Shown here: one piece after another, positions 27,404-34,728 of the stretch
How the letters are laid out: each line of letters starts with the position of its first letter
How positions within the stretch are numbered: the first letter of the stretch is position 1
Made by a program: the position numbers and the translations under genes
Notes under the pieces: generated by a model
What the model was told of the DNA's origin: nothing
The model's database searches: none
The model's input: only the letters and a program-made list of their open reading frames with translations
NCBI RefSeq assembly: GCF_002803155.1
Contig: NZ_NNBP01000039.1
Span: 20,843-84,842 of the forward strand
DNA: 64,000 bases
From: Streptomyces sp. CB02959
Lineage (GTDB): Bacteria; Actinomycetota; Actinomycetes; Streptomycetales; Streptomycetaceae
Direction of reading: 5' to 3'

Positions 27404-27553
27404 GTGACCAGTGGGGGACGTCCGGCCATCCGGCACCGGCGGGAGCGCATGGCGGAGCTGCCCGGCGCGGGCGGTGGCACCGTGCACGACGCCGCCCGCA
27501 GCCGCCGCACGGACCGGATCCGCGTCGCCCGCGGGACGGCGGCGGCCCGATGA
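27404..27553 (+). CDS. 49-residue ORF coupled to the MFS transporter; possible regulator remnant
   Basis: A GTG at 27404 preceded by GGGAGGGG (27388-27395) opens a short frame that ends in TGA overlapping the ATG of the MFS gene by 4 bp. The product is Arg-rich and includes RHRRERMAEL and TDRIRVARG, which faintly recalls the first helix of DeoR-family repressors, but the helix-turn-helix is not intact. It may be a true leader peptide for coupled translation or the stub of a deleted regulator. Confidence 0.45.
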   Translation: MTSGGRPAIRHRRERMAELPGAGGGTVHDAARSRRTDRIRVARGTAAAR

Positions 27554-28914
27554 ACGACGCTCCGCGGACCGGCGACCCGACGGCCGGCACCGCCACCGCG
27601 CTCTCCGGGGCGGTACCGGCCAAGCGCTGGCTCTACGTCATCCCGGTCGCCGCGATCATGTACATGCTGGCGTACCTCGACCGCAACAACGTCTCCGTCG
27701 TCCTCCCCTACATGCACGGCGACCTGGACCTCTCCAACGCCGACAAGGGGCTGGCCGGCGGCATCTTCTTCCTCGGCTACGTCTTCCTCCAGATCCCGGC
27801 GGCCGTTCTCGCGCAGCGCTGGAGCGCCCGGAAGACCGTCCTGATCCTCATGGTCGCCTGGGGCCTGTCCGCAGTGCTGTCCGGCCTGGTGCAGTCCCGG
27901 GCCCAGTTCTACGCCGCGCGGTTCGTGCTGGGCTTCTTCGAGGGCGGCGTCTGGCCGGCCGTGCTGATCCTCCTCGCCTCGTGGTTCCCGCTCCGCGAGC
28001 GGGCCCGCGCCAACGCCCTGTGGATGGCCTGCCTGCCGCTGTCGTCGGTGCTGATGGCGCCGCTCTCCGGCTGGATGCTCGACCACGCGAGCTGGCGCTG
28101 GGTGCTGGTGCTCCAAGGGGTGCCACCGCTGTTGTGGGCGCTGGTCTGGTGGTTCGCGGTCTCCGACCGGCCCGCGCAGGCCCGCTGGATCTCCCCGGCG
28201 GAGGCCGACCACCTGGCGCGGGCGCTCGCCGCCGACGAGGCCGCCAAGCCCGCGACCGGCGGCGGCTCCTACCTCGGCGCGGTCCGCCAGCGGTCCGTCC
28301 TGGTCCTCATCGGGGTCTACTTCTTCTGGATCACCGGCTTCTACGGTTTCAGCCTGTGGCTGCCGGCCGTCATCAAGGAGCTCACCCACAACGGCTCCGC
28401 CACCGAGGTCGGACTGCTGACCGCGGTCCCGTTCACAGTGGCGCTGGTCGTGATGATCGGCAACGCCGTCTGGTCGGACCGCACCGGCCGGCGGCGGCAG
28501 GCGGTCGCCATCCCCTTGGTGGTGGGCATCGCGGCGCTGCTGCTGGGGCAGGCGGTACACGGCGCCGTGCCGCGGATGCTGCTGCTGTGCGTCACGGCCG
28601 CCGCGGTGTACGCGCCCTACGGCCCCTTCTGGGCCATCCCCGGCCAACTGCTCCGCTTCGAGGTGGTGGCCGTGGCGATGGGCCTCATCAACGCCCTGGG
28701 CAACCTCGGCGGCTTCGCCGGCCCCTACCTGGTGGGCTGGCTCACCGACGTCACCGGCACCAGCCTGACCGGTTTCGCGGTGCTCGCCGGCTTCCTGGCG
28801 GTGGCCGTCATTCTGGTGACGCTCGGGTTGCGGCCCGGTCCGGCGCGGCCCGGCGGCGGCTCCGCGGGCATTCCGTCGGACGAGGCGAACTCGCCTTCCA
28901 GCAGCGTGAGTTGA
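27550..28914 (+). CDS. MFS transporter, anion:cation symporter (ACS) type
   Basis: The 454-residue carrier has about 12 hydrophobic helices. Helix 1 contains AYLDRNNVSVVLPYM, the D-R-x-N/T-x-S/G signature of the ACS family (glucarate, phthalate and hydroxyphenylacetate permeases), and the loop 2-3 motif is QRWSARKTVL. RFVLGFFEGGVWPAVLILLASWFP is also typical of this family. It most likely imports an organic acid with protons. The start at 27550 is chosen because a family-like N terminus begins here and it overlaps the stop of the preceding small ORF. Confidence 0.88.
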   Translation: MNDAPRTGDPTAGTATALSGAVPAKRWLYVIPVAAIMYMLAYLDRNNVSVVLPYMHGDLDLSNADKGLAGGIFFLGYVFLQIPAAVLAQRWSARKTVLILMVAWGLSAVLSGLVQSRAQFYAARFVLGFFEGGVWPAVLILLASWFPLRERARANALWMACLPLSSVLMAPLSGWMLDHASWRWVLVLQGVPPLLWALVWWFAVSDRPAQARWISPAEADHLARALAADEAAKPATGGGSYLGAVRQRSVLVLIGVYFFWITGFYGFSLWLPAVIKELTHNGSATEVGLLTAVPFTVALVVMIGNAVWSDRTGRRRQAVAIPLVVGIAALLLGQAVHGAVPRMLLLCVTAAAVYAPYGPFWAIPGQLLRFEVVAVAMGLINALGNLGGFAGPYLVGWLTDVTGTSLTGFAVLAGFLAVAVILVTLGLRPGPARPGGGSAGIPSDEANSPSSSVS

Positions 28915-28958
28915 GGCCGGTCGGCGCGAGCTCACGCGATTGGCGGTAAGTCGGGTTT

Positions 28959-29021
28959 TAATATCTTTCGCCAGGGTGATCCCTGAGGGGATCGATATCA
29001 CCCCTCAGTACTCCTGAGGAG
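28959..29021 (+). promoter_or_regulatory. Structured leader with competing hairpins over the ribosome site
   Basis: After a TAATAT -10 element (28959-28964) the leader has two mutually exclusive pairings. CTGAGGGG (28983-28990) pairs perfectly with CCCCTCAG (29001-29008). Alternatively CCTCAG (29003-29008) pairs with CTGAGG (29014-29019), which covers the GAGGAG ribosome site of the next gene. GGGTGAT (28974-28980) can also pair with ATCACCC (28997-29003). This arrangement could switch translation on and off. Confidence 0.5.
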
Positions 29022-29026
29022 CAGAC

Positions 29027-29236
29027 ATGCGCATCCGTGCCGTGATCGCAGTCAGTGCCCTGGCCGTCGGCATCGTCCTGGGCGGAGCGAGCACCGCGCT
29101 CGCCGGTGGGAAGGGCCACCACTACGGCAAGGGCTGGTTCGCGGGCCGCTCGTTCGACGCGGCCGTCATCGACGGCAACCCGGTCTTCCACGACGGCTTC
29201 CACAAGCGGCACTTCGCGCACGACGGCTCGAAGTGA
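29027..29236 (+). CDS. Small exported protein, function unknown
   Basis: The 69-residue product has a signal peptide (MRIRAVIAVSALAVG, cleavage near ALA-GG at residue 27), leaving a mature peptide of about 42 residues rich in Gly, His, Lys and Phe (GKGHHYGKGWFAGRSFD, FHKRHFAHDGSK). It has no cysteine, so it is not a lantibiotic or disulfide peptide, and it is not a chaplin. The ribosome site GAGGAG is strong but lies within a potential hairpin of the leader. Composition resembles the exported His-rich protein at 17.7 kb in a general way only. Confidence 0.75.
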   Translation: MRIRAVIAVSALAVGIVLGGASTALAGGKGHHYGKGWFAGRSFDAAVIDGNPVFHDGFHKRHFAHDGSK

Positions 29237-29280
29237 GCGACGCGGCCGCCGCGTGACGTCATCGGACGCGCGTCGGCGGG

Positions 29281-29321
29281 TGCCGGCCGGGACCCACCGC
29301 CTTCGGGCGACCCGGCCGGCA
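29281..29321. terminator. 11-bp perfect hairpin between convergent genes
   Basis: TGCCGGCCGGG (29281-29291) and its exact complement (29311-29321) enclose a 19-nt loop. It lies between the small exported protein and the end of the MarR gene and could terminate transcription from both sides. Confidence 0.7.
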
Positions 29322-29358
29322 TCTGTCATATGAGGCGCGGTGCGGCCGCCGGGCCCGG

Positions 29359-29853
29359 TCAGGCGTCGCGCGAGGGGCGGTGCGGGGGGATCTCGGGGAG
29401 GGCGTGCAGCGCCAGCAGGCCGCGCAGGAAACCCTCCCGGTCGGCGGTCGGGAGGTCGGCGAGCAGGTGTTCCTCGCCGCGCTGGATGTCGGCCTGGACG
29501 GCGTCCCGCAGCCGCCGTCCCTCGGGGGTGACGGAGACCAGCCGGACCCGGCGGTCCCCGGGGTCGGGCCGGCGGTGGATCAGCCCGCGGGACTCCAGGT
29601 CGTCCAGGATCGGAATGATCCGGGTCTTGTCGGCCCGGATCGCCTCGGCCAGGGCGGCCTGGGTGCGGATCGGGGTCTCGTCGAGGCGCAGCAGCACCGC
29701 GTAGGCCCACATCGTCAGCCCGTGCGCGTCGAGCACCGGGCGTTCGGCGTCCACCAGGGCGCGGCACAGCGGGACCAGCATCGCGGCCAGGTCGGGGCGG
29801 GCGGTCGGCCGCCCTCGGGTCGGGGTGTCCCTGGATGCTGCGTGCTCGGCCAT
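29359..29853 (-). CDS. MarR-family transcriptional regulator
   Basis: The 164-residue product (ATG at 29853) has the winged helix-turn-helix of MarR proteins: LTMWAYAVLLRLDETP, then TQAALAEAIRADKTRIIPILDDLESRGLIHR as recognition region, then the wing DPGDRRVRLVSVTPEGRRL and a dimerising C-terminal helix. It is transcribed away from the DinB-type gene at 29906. The 52-bp gap holds a 9-bp direct repeat likely to be its operator. It probably represses its neighbour and itself until an aromatic or oxidative ligand binds. Confidence 0.9.
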   Translation of the reverse strand: MAEHAASRDTPTRGRPTARPDLAAMLVPLCRALVDAERPVLDAHGLTMWAYAVLLRLDETPIRTQAALAEAIRADKTRIIPILDDLESRGLIHRRPDPGDRRVRLVSVTPEGRRLRDAVQADIQRGEEHLLADLPTADREGFLRGLLALHALPEIPPHRPSRDA

Positions 29854-29884
29854 GCAAAGGAAAATACCCCTTGACAGATCATGT

Positions 29885-29910
29885 GCGCATGCAGATCGTA
29901 AGCGCATGCA
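29885..29910. promoter_or_regulatory. Two GCGCATGCA repeats between MarR and DinB-type genes
   Basis: GCGCATGCA occurs at 29885-29893 and 29902-29910, spaced 17 bp from start to start, just downstream of a TTGACA hexamer (29872-29877). Each repeat is part of a near-palindrome. The second overlaps the start codon of the gene at 29906, so a bound MarR protein would block expression. Confidence 0.6.
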
Positions 29911-30580
29911 TACGAACTCGACACAGGACGCGGCGCACACGGCGCCCGCGACGACGGAACGGGCGGACCTGGACCGCCTGCGGAAGCTCGACGCCCGCGC
30001 GGTGCGGGACAGCGTGGCGCTGGTGAACCGGCTCGCCCCCGGCGACCTGGCCCGGCCCACCCCCTGTGCGGGATGGGACCTGGCCGCGCTGCTCGGCCAT
30101 CTGGCGGCCCAGCACCACGGGTTCGCGGCGGCCGCGCTGGGACGCGGGCGGGACCTGGCGCACTGGGCGGTCCGCCCGGTCGGCGACGACGCGACAGCGG
30201 CGGCGACGCACTACCGCCATGCCGCCGACGACGTCCTCGCGGCCTTCGCGACCGTGGCGGACCCCGACCTCCCGTTCGCCCTCCCGGAATTCACCACCGA
30301 TCGGACCATCCCCGCCGCCCAGGCCATCGGCTTCCACCTCATCGACTACGTCGTCCACAGCTGGGACCTCGCGCGGAGCCTGGACCTGCGCTACGACCCG
30401 GACCCCGAACTCCTCGACGCGGCCCTGCCGATCGCCTTGGCCGTCCCGGACGGCGCCGCCCGGCTCGCCCCCGGCAGTTCCTTCCGCCCCGGCCTGCCGG
30501 TGGCCGACGGCACCGGGACGCTGGACCGGATCCTGGCGCTGCTCGGCCGCTCGGCGGACTGGCGGGCGCCGGCATGCTGA
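29906..30580 (+). CDS. DinB/TIGR03086-type metal-dependent protein (mycothiol transferase-like)
   Basis: The 224-residue product has the actinobacterial maleylpyruvate isomerase/DinB four-helix fold. LVNRLAPGDLARPTPCAGWDLAALLGHLAAQHHG carries the first metal-site histidine, and IGFHLIDYVVHSWDLARSL carries the further His residues. Such proteins typically use mycothiol as thiol cofactor for isomerisation or detoxification. The MarR neighbour and the divergent operator support a detoxification role. The coding start at 29906 lies inside the second operator repeat, so the transcript may be leaderless. Confidence 0.85.
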   Translation: MHTNSTQDAAHTAPATTERADLDRLRKLDARAVRDSVALVNRLAPGDLARPTPCAGWDLAALLGHLAAQHHGFAAAALGRGRDLAHWAVRPVGDDATAAATHYRHAADDVLAAFATVADPDLPFALPEFTTDRTIPAAQAIGFHLIDYVVHSWDLARSLDLRYDPDPELLDAALPIALAVPDGAARLAPGSSFRPGLPVADGTGTLDRILALLGRSADWRAPAC

Positions 30581-30954
30581 GGACCTCCTGGATCGCCGGT
30601 CCGGACAGCGGTCGGCCCGGCCCCGCGCTCGTCAGCGTCACCGACCTCCGGCTGTCCGCGCTCGCGGACCTGCCCGGTGTGTACCGCGCGGCCCGCCGGC
30701 TCGCGGAGGACTGGCCCGTGCTGGACGGCGCGCACGGCATGTGGCTCTGGGCCCGCCCGACGGCCCGCCGCTGCGGCGCGGTGGCGATCTGGCGGGACCG
30801 CACCGCCCTCGCCGGATTCCTGGGCGCACCGGCGCATGTGGCGGTCATGCGCCGCTACCGGGGGCGCGGCACCGTGGCGTCGTCCACCTGGGAGGTGCCG
30901 AGCGCCGCGCCCGACGAGGTCTGGTCCCGCGCGGCGGCCGGCCTTCGCGGCTAG
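30574..30954 (+). CDS. Small alpha/beta-barrel-like protein, unknown role
   Basis: The 126-residue product overlaps the preceding stop by 7 bp and is therefore in the same operon. The sequence MWLWARPTARRCGAVAIWRDRTALAGFLGAPAHVAVMRRYRGRGTVASSTWE resembles in layout the ferredoxin-like fold of small monooxygenase or CrtA-type proteins, in which a W-R-D segment precedes a helix and an F-x-x-S/A-P-x-H motif. I cannot assign a reaction. Confidence 0.65.
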   Translation: MLRTSWIAGPDSGRPGPALVSVTDLRLSALADLPGVYRAARRLAEDWPVLDGAHGMWLWARPTARRCGAVAIWRDRTALAGFLGAPAHVAVMRRYRGRGTVASSTWEVPSAAPDEVWSRAAAGLRG

Positions 30955-30998
30955 GTCGGGTCCGGCGGAACGGGGGGATGGACCGGCCCTGGAGTTCC

Positions 30999-31958
30999 TC
31001 ACCCGCGACCGGGGGAGCCGGGCCGCAGTGTCGGTCGGCGGGCGAGCGCCACGCCGGCCAGGCACAGTGCCCCGCCCGCGAGGGTCAGCGGGCCGGGCAC
31101 CTCGCCCAGGGTCGGCCAGGACATCAGGACCACCAGTACCGGCACCGCGTAGGTGGTGGCGCCCAACCGGCCCGCGGTGCTGCGGGCCAGGGCGAACGCC
31201 CAGGTGGTGAAGGCCACGGCGGTGGGGAAGACGCCGAGGTAGACCATGTTCAGGGTCGCCGGGAGGGGCGCGCGGCCCGCCTCGGAGACCAGGGTGCCGG
31301 CGAACGGCAGACAGACGACGGCGCCGGTCAGGCAGCCGTAGAAGGTCACCGTCAGCGCGCCGGTGTGGCGCAGCGCGGGCTTCTGGGCGGCCACCCCGCC
31401 GGCGTAGCCGACGGCGGCCAGCAGGCAGAGCAGGACGCCGAGCACGGACGACCGGCCGCCGCCGGACATCGACAGGCCCACCACCGCCACGCCCGCGAAG
31501 GAGACCGCCAGCCCCGCGAACAGCCCGCGCGGCAGCCCCTCGCCCAGGAACCGGGCGCCGAGCAGGGCGATCAGGATGGGGCCGGTGTTGACGAGCAGCG
31601 CCGCCGTGCCGGCGTCCACCTCCCGTTCGCCCCAGTTGAGGGCGATCGTGTAGATGCCGAACCACAGCACGCCCGAGCAGAGGATGCCCGGCCAGGCGGC
31701 GCGCGGCGGTCGGCCGCCGCCCCGGACGAGCAGGAACAACCCCAGGACCAGCGAGCCGGTCAGCAGGCGGCCGAGGGCCAGCGCGCCGGGGGAGTAGGCG
31801 GTGCCGGCGCTGCGGATGGCGACGAACGCGGAGGCCCAGAGGACGACGGTGACGGCCGCGGCGGCCAGCGCGGGCCGGCTGGCGGAGGGCTGGGTGGGAG
31901 AGGGCCCGGCGAGAGGTATGGGGGAGGGGGCGGCGGTTTCTCGGGAGGGGGTCGTCAT
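30999..31958 (-). CDS. EamA/DMT-superfamily transporter
   Basis: The 319-residue membrane protein has ten hydrophobic helices in two repeated halves, the hallmark of the drug/metabolite transporter superfamily. Recognisable words are WASAFVAIRSAGTAYSPGALALGR at the start of the first half, and PTAVAFTTWAFALARSTAGRLGATTYAVPVLVVLMSW near the end of the second. It likely exports an amino acid or small metabolite. The start at 31958 is the first ATG before the family-like region; no strong ribosome site is visible. Confidence 0.88.
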   Translation of the reverse strand: MTTPSRETAAPSPIPLAGPSPTQPSASRPALAAAAVTVVLWASAFVAIRSAGTAYSPGALALGRLLTGSLVLGLFLLVRGGGRPPRAAWPGILCSGVLWFGIYTIALNWGEREVDAGTAALLVNTGPILIALLGARFLGEGLPRGLFAGLAVSFAGVAVVGLSMSGGGRSSVLGVLLCLLAAVGYAGGVAAQKPALRHTGALTVTFYGCLTGAVVCLPFAGTLVSEAGRAPLPATLNMVYLGVFPTAVAFTTWAFALARSTAGRLGATTYAVPVLVVLMSWPTLGEVPGPLTLAGGALCLAGVALARRPTLRPGSPGRG

Positions 31959-32090
31959 GCGGAGGAGCCTAGGTCGGCGACTGTTCGGTATTCGGCGAAG
32001 TGTTGTCGTATAAGAGGGGAGTTGACCTGCGCATGTCGGCCAACGGCCAGCCGGTTTCGGCTCGTTCCCCGGGGGACCGTTCACAACGCG

Positions 32091-32107
32091 TTCATCAAAC
32101 TGTTGAA
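32091..32107. promoter_or_regulatory. Inverted repeat in the promoter region of the dioxygenase
   Basis: TTCATCA (32091-32097) and TGTTGAA (32101-32107) form an inverted repeat with 6 of 7 pairs around AAC, 81 bp before the dioxygenase start. A related half-site (GTTCAC) sits at about 32079-32084. It is a candidate operator for the nucleobase group. Confidence 0.4.
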
Positions 32108-32187
32108 GCGGATAGGGGTGGGTGGGCGCCGCGCGGGACCGCGGAGCGCCTCCGGAGCGGACCGAGCACGACGGAAGGAAGCATGCG

Positions 32188-33249
32188 ATGGGCAGGGCCA
32201 CGGCCGTGAACGGCGTACTCGACGTACCCGTCATCGACATCTCCGCCTGGACGGACGGCACCGCCGCCGACCGGGCCGGCATCGCGGGCGAGATCGACCA
32301 GGCGGCCCGCACCGTCGGATTCATGCAGATCGGAGGGCATGGGATCCCCGAAGCGGCGGCGCGCGCTTTCGCCGCGGCGCTGGACGACTTCTTCGGCCTC
32401 CCGATGGACGGGAAGAAGGCGCTGCGCGCCCCGTCGCCCGACGTCAACCGCGGCTACACCCCGCCGCGCACCGAGAAGCTCAGCCTGAGCCTGGGGGTGC
32501 CCGCCGCGGCCGAGGACCTCTTCGAGGCGTTCAACGTCGGCGCGGAGGCGGCCGCCTTCCCCGGCCTCGACCTGCCCGAGGCGCACTATCCGGCCAACAT
32601 CTGGCCGTCGGTGCCCGGCTTCCGGGAAGCGGTGACGGAGTGGTGCGAGCAGGCGGGCGGGCTCGCCCGGCGGCTGACCGGGATCTTCGCGCACGCTCTG
32701 GGGCTGCCCGCGGACCACTTCGCGCCGTTCACCGACCACTCGCTCGACGTGCTCCGGATGAACCACTACCTGCTCCCCGAGCGGGAACTCGTCGTCGACC
32801 GCGACCAGATGGGGATGGGCGCGCACACCGACTACGGCATCGTCACCGTGCTGTGGGCCGACCGGGTCCCCGGGCTGCAGATCCTCGACACCGAGGGGCG
32901 CTGGCACGACGTCCTGCCCGAGCCGGGCTGCCTGCTGGTCAACCTCGGCGACCTGCTGGCGCGTTGGACCAACGACCGATGGCTGTCGACCATGCACCGG
33001 GTGCTGCCGCCGACCGACGCGAGCGGGCGGGTGGTGCGCCGCCGCTCCGCCGCGTTCTTCCACGACGGCAACTGGGACGCCGAGATCAGCTGCCTGCCCG
33101 GTTGCGTCCCGGTGGGCACCGAGCCGCTGTACCCGCCCACCACCGTCGGCCGGCACCTCGCCGAGAAACTGGGCGGCTCGCGCGCCGGGAAGTCCAACGC
33201 CAACTCGCCCCGTGAGGCCGCCCGGCTGCGCGCGGCCCGCAGCGACTGA
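32188..33249 (+). CDS. Isopenicillin-N-synthase-like Fe(II)/2-oxoglutarate dioxygenase
   Basis: The 353-residue product belongs to the IPNS-like family of non-haem iron oxygenases. The iron ligands are His and Asp in GAHTDYG and His in STMHRV, and the co-substrate-binding Arg-x-Ser is in RRRSAAFF. The N-terminal block VPVIDISAW with GFMQIGGHGIPE is typical of the family. GGAAGGAAG precedes the ATG at 32188. Downstream are an NCS2 nucleobase permease and an 8-oxoguanine deaminase, so a purine or pyrimidine base is a likely substrate. The fungal precedent within this fold is thymine-7-hydroxylase. The exact reaction is an inference. Confidence 0.85.
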   Translation: MGRATAVNGVLDVPVIDISAWTDGTAADRAGIAGEIDQAARTVGFMQIGGHGIPEAAARAFAAALDDFFGLPMDGKKALRAPSPDVNRGYTPPRTEKLSLSLGVPAAAEDLFEAFNVGAEAAAFPGLDLPEAHYPANIWPSVPGFREAVTEWCEQAGGLARRLTGIFAHALGLPADHFAPFTDHSLDVLRMNHYLLPERELVVDRDQMGMGAHTDYGIVTVLWADRVPGLQILDTEGRWHDVLPEPGCLLVNLGDLLARWTNDRWLSTMHRVLPPTDASGRVVRRRSAAFFHDGNWDAEISCLPGCVPVGTEPLYPPTTVGRHLAEKLGGSRAGKSNANSPREAARLRAARSD

Positions 33250-33359
33250 CCGTCATCTGACTTCTTCCGTACGGCAGTTGCGACCGGTCCCGGGCCACCG
33301 ACGGCAGGGCCGGGCGCCTCCCCCACCGCCCGGCCCCACCCGTGCCCGAGAGGTCCGCC

Positions 33360-34721
33360 ATGCCCCTGAAACCGCGTCATATTCCGCTCCGCCGCCCCCG
33401 GCCCGTCCGGGCCGACGGCGAACGGCACCCCACCGCCGGCCGGACGGTGGGTCTCGGGGTGCAGCACGCGCTGGTGATGTACGCGGGCGCGATCGCCGTC
33501 CCGCTGATGTTCGGCGCCGGCGCGGGGCTGACCGGCCCGGCGGTCGGCGCCCTGGTCAACGCGGACGTCTTCGTCGCCGGCCTCGTCACCGTCGTGCAGA
33601 GCCTGGGCGCCGGGCGGTTCCTCGGGGTCCGGCTGCCGCTGGTGACCGGCGGCTCCTTCGTCTGCGTCACCCCCATGATCATGATCGCCCGGGAGTACGG
33701 GCTGCCCGCGGTCTACGGTTCGATGATCGCCGCCGGGCTCTTCGGAATGCTGGTGGCGCTCCCGTTCGCCCGGCTGCTGCGGGCGTTCCCGCCGCTGGTC
33801 AGCGGGGTGGTGATCACCGTTGTCGGGCTGGCGCTGATCGGTGCCGCCCCCGGCATGATCGCCGGACCGGACCCCGCGGCGGCGGACTACGCCCCGCCCG
33901 CCCATCTGGCCCTGGCCGGCGGGGTGATCGGCTTCATGCTGCTGCTCCGGCGGTTCCTGCGCGGCTTTCTGGCCCAGGTGAGTGTTCTGCTGGCGCTGCT
34001 CGCCGGGACCCTGGCGGCGCTCCCGATGGGGCTCACCGACTTCTCCGGCGTCGCGGACGCGGACTGGCTCGGGCTGGTCACCCCGTTCCGCTTCGGCGCC
34101 CCCACCTTCCCGCTCGCCAGGGTGGTCTCCATGTGCGTGGTGATGCTGGTGGTGTTCGCCGAGTCCACCGCGCAGATGATCGCGGTCGGCGAGGCGGTGG
34201 AGCGGCCGCTGACCGACCGGGCGCTGGGCCGCGGCCTGGCCGCCGACGGCCTGTCGGGGGTGCTCGGCGGCGCCATGAACTCCTTCCCCGACACGGTCTT
34301 CGCCGGGAACATCGGACTGACCCTCATGACCGGCATCCGCAGCCGGTACGTCACCGCGGCCGGCGGCGTCGTGATGGTGTGCCTGGGCACCCTCCCCAAA
34401 CTGGGCGAACTGATCGCCTCCCTCCCCCAACCCGTGGTCGGCGGAGCCTCGTTGATGTGTTTCGCCACCGTCGCCGCGGTGGGCATCGACATCCTGCGCC
34501 GGGCCCGGCTCGACCGGGGCGACAACCTGCTGATCGCGGCGGCGGCGATCGGCACCGGGATGCTGCCGGTCGTCGCCCCGCGCATCTACCACCGCTTCCC
34601 GGAGTGGTGGCAGCTGGTCTTCGGCAGCCCCTCGACCGCGGCGCTGGTGGTCGCGCTGGGTCTCCACTTCGTGTTCCACCACGGGCGGCGTCGGGCCGAG
34701 GGGGCGTCGGCAGCGGGCTGA
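33360..34721 (+). CDS. NCS2-family nucleobase:cation symporter (uracil/xanthine permease)
   Basis: The 453-residue carrier has about 14 hydrophobic segments. VGLGVQHALVMYAGAIAVPLM matches helix 1 of NCS2 proteins, FAESTAQMIAVGEAVERP carries the substrate-binding acidic residue of helix 8, and SFPDTVFAGNIGLTLMTGIRSRYVTAAGG carries the helix-10 signature, with N in place of Q as seen in xanthine/urate carriers. GAGAGG precedes the ATG at 33360. It lies between the dioxygenase and a deaminase of oxidised purines, which suggests purine import. It ends 7 bp from the convergent deaminase. Confidence 0.92.
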   Translation: MPLKPRHIPLRRPRPVRADGERHPTAGRTVGLGVQHALVMYAGAIAVPLMFGAGAGLTGPAVGALVNADVFVAGLVTVVQSLGAGRFLGVRLPLVTGGSFVCVTPMIMIAREYGLPAVYGSMIAAGLFGMLVALPFARLLRAFPPLVSGVVITVVGLALIGAAPGMIAGPDPAAADYAPPAHLALAGGVIGFMLLLRRFLRGFLAQVSVLLALLAGTLAALPMGLTDFSGVADADWLGLVTPFRFGAPTFPLARVVSMCVVMLVVFAESTAQMIAVGEAVERPLTDRALGRGLAADGLSGVLGGAMNSFPDTVFAGNIGLTLMTGIRSRYVTAAGGVVMVCLGTLPKLGELIASLPQPVVGGASLMCFATVAAVGIDILRRARLDRGDNLLIAAAAIGTGMLPVVAPRIYHRFPEWWQLVFGSPSTAALVVALGLHFVFHHGRRRAEGASAAG

Positions 34722-34728
34722 CGCTACG

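Noticed and set aside
29027..29236. Considering the small exported protein as a chaplin or lantibiotic precursor
   Set aside because: It lacks the paired cysteines and hydrophobic chaplin core, and it has no cysteine for lanthionine formation or adjacent modification genes.
30066..33215. 1049-codon plus-strand frame
   Set aside because: It overlaps the DinB-type gene, the small barrel protein, the EamA gene and the dioxygenase in other frames; the product is Arg/Gly/Ala-rich with no domain.
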